Below are positions 59,612 to 64,000 of a stretch of 64,000 nt of DNA, piece after piece. Position numbers and translations under genes: made by a program. Numbering within the stretch: the stretch's first letter is position 1; each line of letters opens with the position of its first letter. Below the pieces are notes generated by a model. The model made no database searches. It saw nothing but the letters and a program-made list of their open reading frames with translations, and had not been told where the DNA came from. Source of the DNA: Calvatia gigantea (Eukaryota; Basidiomycota; Agaricomycetes; Agaricales; Lycoperdaceae); NCBI GenBank assembly GCA_025093985.1, contig JACAAK010000001.1:1178001-1242000 (forward strand), read 5' to 3'.

Positions 59612-61173
59612 CTAAGGTACATAAGCGAGCAGGGGTAAGACTTCAATCGGATCTGATTCTCTTTCGTCTGGAAGGCCCATCTCCGACCAGCAAGGTACAC
59701 ATAGGAACGAAGGGCTCTCCCCGAGCCGGATGTCATTGACGATAGACCAGACTGCCGGAGATTTTCCGCAGGCTCTACAGATATCCAGTAATCGCGGAGT
59801 TTGCTGTAATGTGACCGGATACCCTGAACGGGGATCTGAAGGATGAAGCATTCTGCAACCGTTGAGCTTGTCACAACTCGAAATCGCAAGATGACTCACC
59901 GAATTTGGTCGACGACGATGAAGTGTTCGCAGTTTCCACAGTGCAGCATCCAGTATGGTTCGTTAATTCGAAGAGATAGGGACGCTAAGGTAGTTTGCTC
60001 CAAAGTTGTTGGGGCTTTCTGTACGCGAGGCTTCGACTTCGACAAGGTCGAAATATGATTCAATATCTTCCTGATACAAGTGAGAACATGATCAACAGGA
60101 GATATAAATTCACCACTACTTCGCGTAGTCATCATCCTTGCTGTCGCCGTAGACAAGCCCTTCAATACTGATGATACAGTGAGTAATAGAGTCATCTTCA
60201 ATACCATAATTTTTGACGGCGCCACTCGAGCTGGAAGTAGTTTGAGTGGCGTATGGGGAGCAAGGGATGGTCCTGCAGATATCCAAGAGCGTTTGAGAGG
60301 ATAGATACGCGTGCTGTGACAAACGCGAAACATAGCAAGGACTCCATGAAACCTTGTCAAACACCGTGACGATGATCACCGCCTCATTCTCGTCTTTGGC
60401 AGTCGTTTCTTGGCCTGATTCGTCAAATCTCTGAAAACCGGGTCAGATTTGAGGTTTGTGAAGAGAATTTAGGACTACCAGTGTATCATAGGCATTCTGG
60501 TCTGAATTCTTCGAATTCCTCACTGATGCGCCTGCATTCAACGGAAGACTATCAAATTAGAGACAAGTTGCGAATTAGTATGTGATTCTCTTGACGCTTA
60601 CGTCCAGCTCGAAAGACGTATTGCGCTGAGGTTCCCGTGTAGTACCCTGAGATCGGGCGGTAAGGTATCCGGGGCAGGAAAATGAGCCCTTCTGGTTGGT
60701 CTTCCTGCTTTGCTCGATCCAGAACTAAGAACTGCAGCTACTCGATCATGTTCTTTGAGGAGAAATGACGAGAGGGTTGGGTCATTCCACACTTGCTCGA
60801 GAGCGATTTTGATGTCTTGAGTGCTATGGCCACATAAGGCCCGGCTCGTGGTGATAAAAAGTTACATATTTCACCTGCACTGGTTCGCGAGTTCTGCCTT
60901 CCTCTCATGGGAAATCGCAGACCACCGCCCGTCCAGTCCCCGTGTACTGGTCTGCTGTTCGTCGATCGCATTCCGTGTAAACTCCGATACGTCAATGAGA
61001 CCAGACTCTGGCCCGAAGTGTGATTCGAGCATCTTTGAATTGTTGGTGTCCATGAGCGTTTGGGGAGAGCCGAATACAGACTCAGAATCTCGATTAAGCA
61101 GGCGCCAGCCCAAAATGCTGCTTAGGCCTCCGCTGCGCCCATCCACCTTTCCAAGTGAGCATATAGACCGCAT
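59612..61173 (-). CDS. snapc3: SNAPC3 (SNAP50) snRNA-gene transcription factor homologue
   Basis: Homologue of the SNAPc 50-kDa subunit, which in animals and plants binds the proximal sequence element of snRNA gene promoters. The minus-strand ATG is at 61173 (M-R-S-I-C-S-L-G-K). The N-terminal half is weakly conserved (GRWSAISHERKAELANQ; NDPTLSSFLLKEHDRVAAVL). The C-terminal half has the family pattern: ENEAVIIVTVFDKVSWSP, SQHAYLSSQTLLDICRTIPC, ITHCIISIEGLVYGDS, then the zinc-binding end INEPYWMLHCGNCEHFIVVD, Q-I-R-M-L-H-P-S-D-P, LLDICRACGKSPAVWSIVND and PSFLCVPCWSEMG, closing L-L-A-Y-V-P at 59612. CxxC pairs and the CEH-x-I motif match SNAP50. Splices are GT-AG and keep frame. Confidence 0.82.
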
Positions 61174-61707
61174 GATATTTTGTCTTCCGTGCGTGGGGTA
61201 ATTATTCTGACATTATATACGGTTCTTGGAGCGGAGTGTGGGGGGAATAAAGACCTCGAAACATCACACTAATGTCTCCAATTGTGCTAAATCACGTCTG
61301 CTATTCCAGCCCTAATGGCCCTCTCCGCTTTTCTCGTACGTTTTGGTCTGCCACTACTTCTGACCTCTCAAGTTTCTCATTGTACCATGGTGCCCTTGTC
61401 GCATATTGGAAGAGCCCGGGGGGTTCGTCTGCGATCTCCTGTTCATCTATCAGAGGACTTCCGGCAATGATCAATGAACGTGAGCAAGTGAAACATCGGC
61501 AGTATCTTCGATCATGAAACAAATAGGATTATCACCATTTAAATACAGAGAGAAGGGGGGGAATAAAATTATAAATATGTTACATTCCTCACAATCGCCA
61601 AGTAATGAGCACCTTTTTTTTTGGTGGAGCTATTAGACTTCCTGCCGCAGGTCTTCAATGAGCACCTTTTATTGGCCATGTGTATTGGGGTTCGCGCCTC
61701 CCTCCGT
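61174..61707. other. Spacer between snapc3 and the Zn2Cys6 factor
   Basis: 534 bp on the 5' side of snapc3. A 73-codon minus-strand frame (61301-61522) with Y-C-R-C-F-T-C looks partly protein-like, but has no partner exon that I can justify. It also holds the promoter of snapc3. Confidence 0.35.
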
Positions 61708-64000
61708 TCAGAATCCATTTGACCCGCTAAAATTAGTCACAAAGTGGTCCCATTCTTCAAGACTATCTGTATGTCAGCAACAATTTCATTCTAGGATTGT
61801 GGGGAATGGTATCCTACCCGAAATTGCTGGGGGCATCCGACCACAGTGCAGCCATGTCCTGACTAATGTTGACTGGTTGATTATATGCCGTTAATGGTGA
61901 CATGAGCAGCATAGAAGATGGGTCCGTAAGTGGATAATCGCCAGGCATACTGTAGGAGCTGCTCGGGTTTCCAAACGACATGGCAGCGTCGGGATTCCCA
62001 GGCGTGTTTGTTTGGGGATTCGAATAGTCTTGCGCTCGCGCTGCCGGGGTATCATTGAACTGAGAAGATCCACCGAAATTCATTTGTGCCAGGAGAAGGT
62101 GGTTTAAATCCCAGCCAGGTTCTGCGGGGGTATACCCCGTTTGTGGATATCGAGATGTGGAGGGGTCGTAGTCATTAGGAAAGGGTGAAGGGGTTTGGGT
62201 CGTTGAACAGGAGTTCACCCCTGGTGGCGTTGGGACTTTCTGCTTTGCGTCCTGTTCACAATCGGGGCCCTCTTTCTTGTTGAGTGTCGGTGGTGTTGGC
62301 GACCAACCCTTGGGCCGTCTCGTAGGCCAGGATTTGAGCGGTCGTGTTGAGCCCGGTGAGCTAGGTCCGTCGGCTTGTTCTTGTTGGGTTTTTGCATCCC
62401 TAGGTCGCTTGTTTGGTGCGAAGGGTGTATGCTCAGGGGCTTCCCCTTTATGCATTGACATTAATTCTGTGAGAACGTCGCTAAGGGAGGAAGGTTAAGA
62501 ATAGATGGCGGAATGCTCGCGAAAGAGACGTACTACAATCTTCCAGCAACGTGCCACCTTACAATTGTGTTCAGTGGACCAATATGGCATCAAAGAAAGG
62601 ATAAGGTTTACTTGTTTTCCATCACTCGTAAGGTATCCATACATCGCTGGATGTCTTTCATCTCCTTGTTTAGGTCAGTATTCAATCCTGCTCGACGCCC
62701 ACCATACATGTGAAGCGACAGCACGATCCCTGATGCGAAGGTCGACATCTTAAGACATAATCAGTGGACTGCAAATACGGCTGCTTCACATAACAACTCA
62801 CGAAAACGTTTGGGAATGGGTACATCCATCCGGGGCCCTTGGCATCTATGAGGTGACTGCATGCACGTGCAGCATTGGTGCATATTGCAAGGGACGGGAA
62901 TGAAAGTGGACTAGTTTTCTGAATAAACGGTCGGTGGATCTGGATTTGGAGGTAGTAGAATGTCATATGTAGGTTGGCAGATTGTTGTAGGAAGGTGGTG
63001 TTTTCTTGATTAGGATCCCACCGTACTAGGTGAAGTCAATAAGACAGAACAATGGTATCCAGCAAATCCGACGTACGGTGGTCGGGTAACGAGTCTTTCC
63101 ACCTATTCATTGAAGAATCCAATTCAGTCACCACTCGCTCCTCCCATTCACCTCCAATTAGCCCAGTCAATAATTTGGACTTCTTGGTTGAGTACAGGGT
63201 TCGCAGCGTGAAAGCAAGGATTTCACACAATCGCAGCTGGGCATTGAATGCGGTTATCTTGGATGGTTTCCCTGGAGGTTGTTTCCAGTTTTGCTCCGGA
63301 TCACCGCATTCCCAATATTCGTCATCGCACTCGATGGGAAGATCTGCGTCGAAACTAGGAGAGCATTTAGATTGCGCCGAGGACAGGGAAGTTGATATAC
63401 TTGCTCCTCGTCTTGAATACCACAAGTGCGACCAACGAACGAGCTGCACAGTCGGTCGAATGATACCAGACACCTGACCCCTGTGTGAGATGCGAATATA
63501 TAAACGAGAAGCAAATCATACCAGAAACATCGTTTCCAGAGTTCGTCGACTGTTGTAGGCTTATAACCTTCACCGTGGCGACGATGCACTCCACGCTCCT
63601 GAGCGAACCTCAGTGCAAGCCCAAGCACGTGCCATGCGGCTTGTGGGAGAGCGGACGCTAAAAGGTAGGGAACCACCAGCTGGTGGCAGCGTGAGCAACA
63701 GTATGGGTGTCATACAACTCAGGACTTACGCAGTAATATTGTAGGTCGTATAAGCTAGCTTTATCCAATAGCTTATTCCTCAATAGACGAGTTTGGCGGA
63801 AGTATTTAAAGCCGCTTGAGAGTCTTGTTTTGTCTCCAGGTAACACAACTCTTGGATCATCGGTGGACCGGGAAGCCAGTGCGCATACTATCAAAACAAG
63901 TTGGGCGAAGCCGACATCATGAAGATGGAGATCATTTGCAAGATCTCTTTCAAATATTGGCCGGTGGAGGACGGGGTTTAAGATATTTGAACGTTCGAAA
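61708..64000 (-). CDS. Fungal-specific Zn2Cys6-class transcription factor, 5' end beyond window
   Basis: C-terminal part of a zinc-cluster regulator; the DNA-binding N-terminus lies right of base 64000. The fungal_trans domain is clear: IVCALASRSTDDPRVVLPGD, ASLYDLQYYC joined to LVVPYLLASALPQAAWHVLG, LALRFAQERGVHRRHGEGYK, DELWKRCFW joined to C-L-V-S-F-D-R-L-C, SSFVGRTCGIQ, then D-F-D-A-D-L-P-I-E-C-D-D-E-Y-W after a GC-AG intron (63355-63404). Next come RVVTELDSSMNRWKDSLPDH, LHMTFYYLQIQIHRPFIQ, AARACSHLIDAKG, KDIQRCMDTLRVME, and a Ser/Pro/Asn-rich tail ending D-H-F-V-T-N-F-S-G-S-N-G-F at 61708. Residue pattern and split sites match agaricomycete regulators of the XlnR/Gal4-like superfamily; the regulated pathway is unknown. 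Confidence 0.85.
63355..63404 (-). other. GC-AG intron in the Zn2Cys6 factor
   Basis: On the minus strand the exon ends ...GACGAGGA and the intron begins GCAAGT (consensus GC donor), ending CTCCTAG; it is 50 nt long. This boundary gives Q-D-E-D-F-D-A-D-L-P-I in frame. The alternative GT four bases on (GTATAT) puts the following conserved region out of frame. Confidence 0.75.

Overview
This 64 kb window is a gene-dense stretch of a fungal nuclear genome, most likely an agaricomycete (mushroom-forming basidiomycete). The evidence is the many short introns (mostly 45-70 nt, GT-AG), intergenic gaps often of 80-400 bp, and basidiomycete versions of conserved proteins (YAK1, PEX5, CHD1, an ERT1-type regulator, an allantoicase/ureidoglycolate lyase fusion). 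There is no sign of prokaryotic, viral or organellar DNA. I recognised no tRNA, rRNA, CRISPR array or intact transposon.

Layout. 1-12.7 kb: an unrecognised minus-strand gene, the DYRK-family kinase yak1, a PHOSPHO-type HAD phosphatase and TFIIH subunit tfb1. 12.8-21 kb: the Golgi coiled-coil protein CASP/coy1, divergent from mitochondrial ribosomal protein mrps9, then the histone H2B ubiquitin ligase bre1. 21-28 kb: the bifunctional allantoate-degrading enzyme, a 1.8 kb gap, an F-box protein and the release-factor glutamine methyltransferase mtq1. 28-41 kb: an ERT1/AcuK-like Zn2Cys6-PAS regulator, a PRA1-family membrane protein, a Cdc26-like small protein, pex5, a three-finger C2H2 factor and an HSL-type lipase/esterase. 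41-54 kb: mri1 (methionine salvage), a seven-helix membrane protein, a taspase/asparaginase-type Ntn hydrolase, TFIIH subunit tfb4 and the remodeller chd1. 54-64 kb, all minus strand: a two-helix unknown, splicing factor slu7, cog7, a SNAPC3 (SNAP50) homologue and a Zn2Cys6 fungal-specific transcription factor that runs off the right edge.

The genes are housekeeping rather than a biosynthetic cluster or defence island. Transcription and chromatin functions are well represented (tfb1, tfb4, chd1, bre1, snapc3, three sequence-specific regulators), with Golgi traffic (coy1, cog7, PRA1), peroxisome import, purine catabolism and methionine salvage. I found no evidence for a new multi-gene system.

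The most noteworthy observations are structural. Several conserved genes (slu7, ert1, yak1 twice, mtq1, possibly tfb1 twice) contain one surplus base, usually in a short homopolymer, that breaks an otherwise uninterrupted conserved frame; this looks like assembly error but needs checking. Three introns need a GC-AG boundary to stay in frame. A 7-nt microexon completes a zinc finger. Gene models were spliced by eye. Where exon lengths are given, they were checked for frame.
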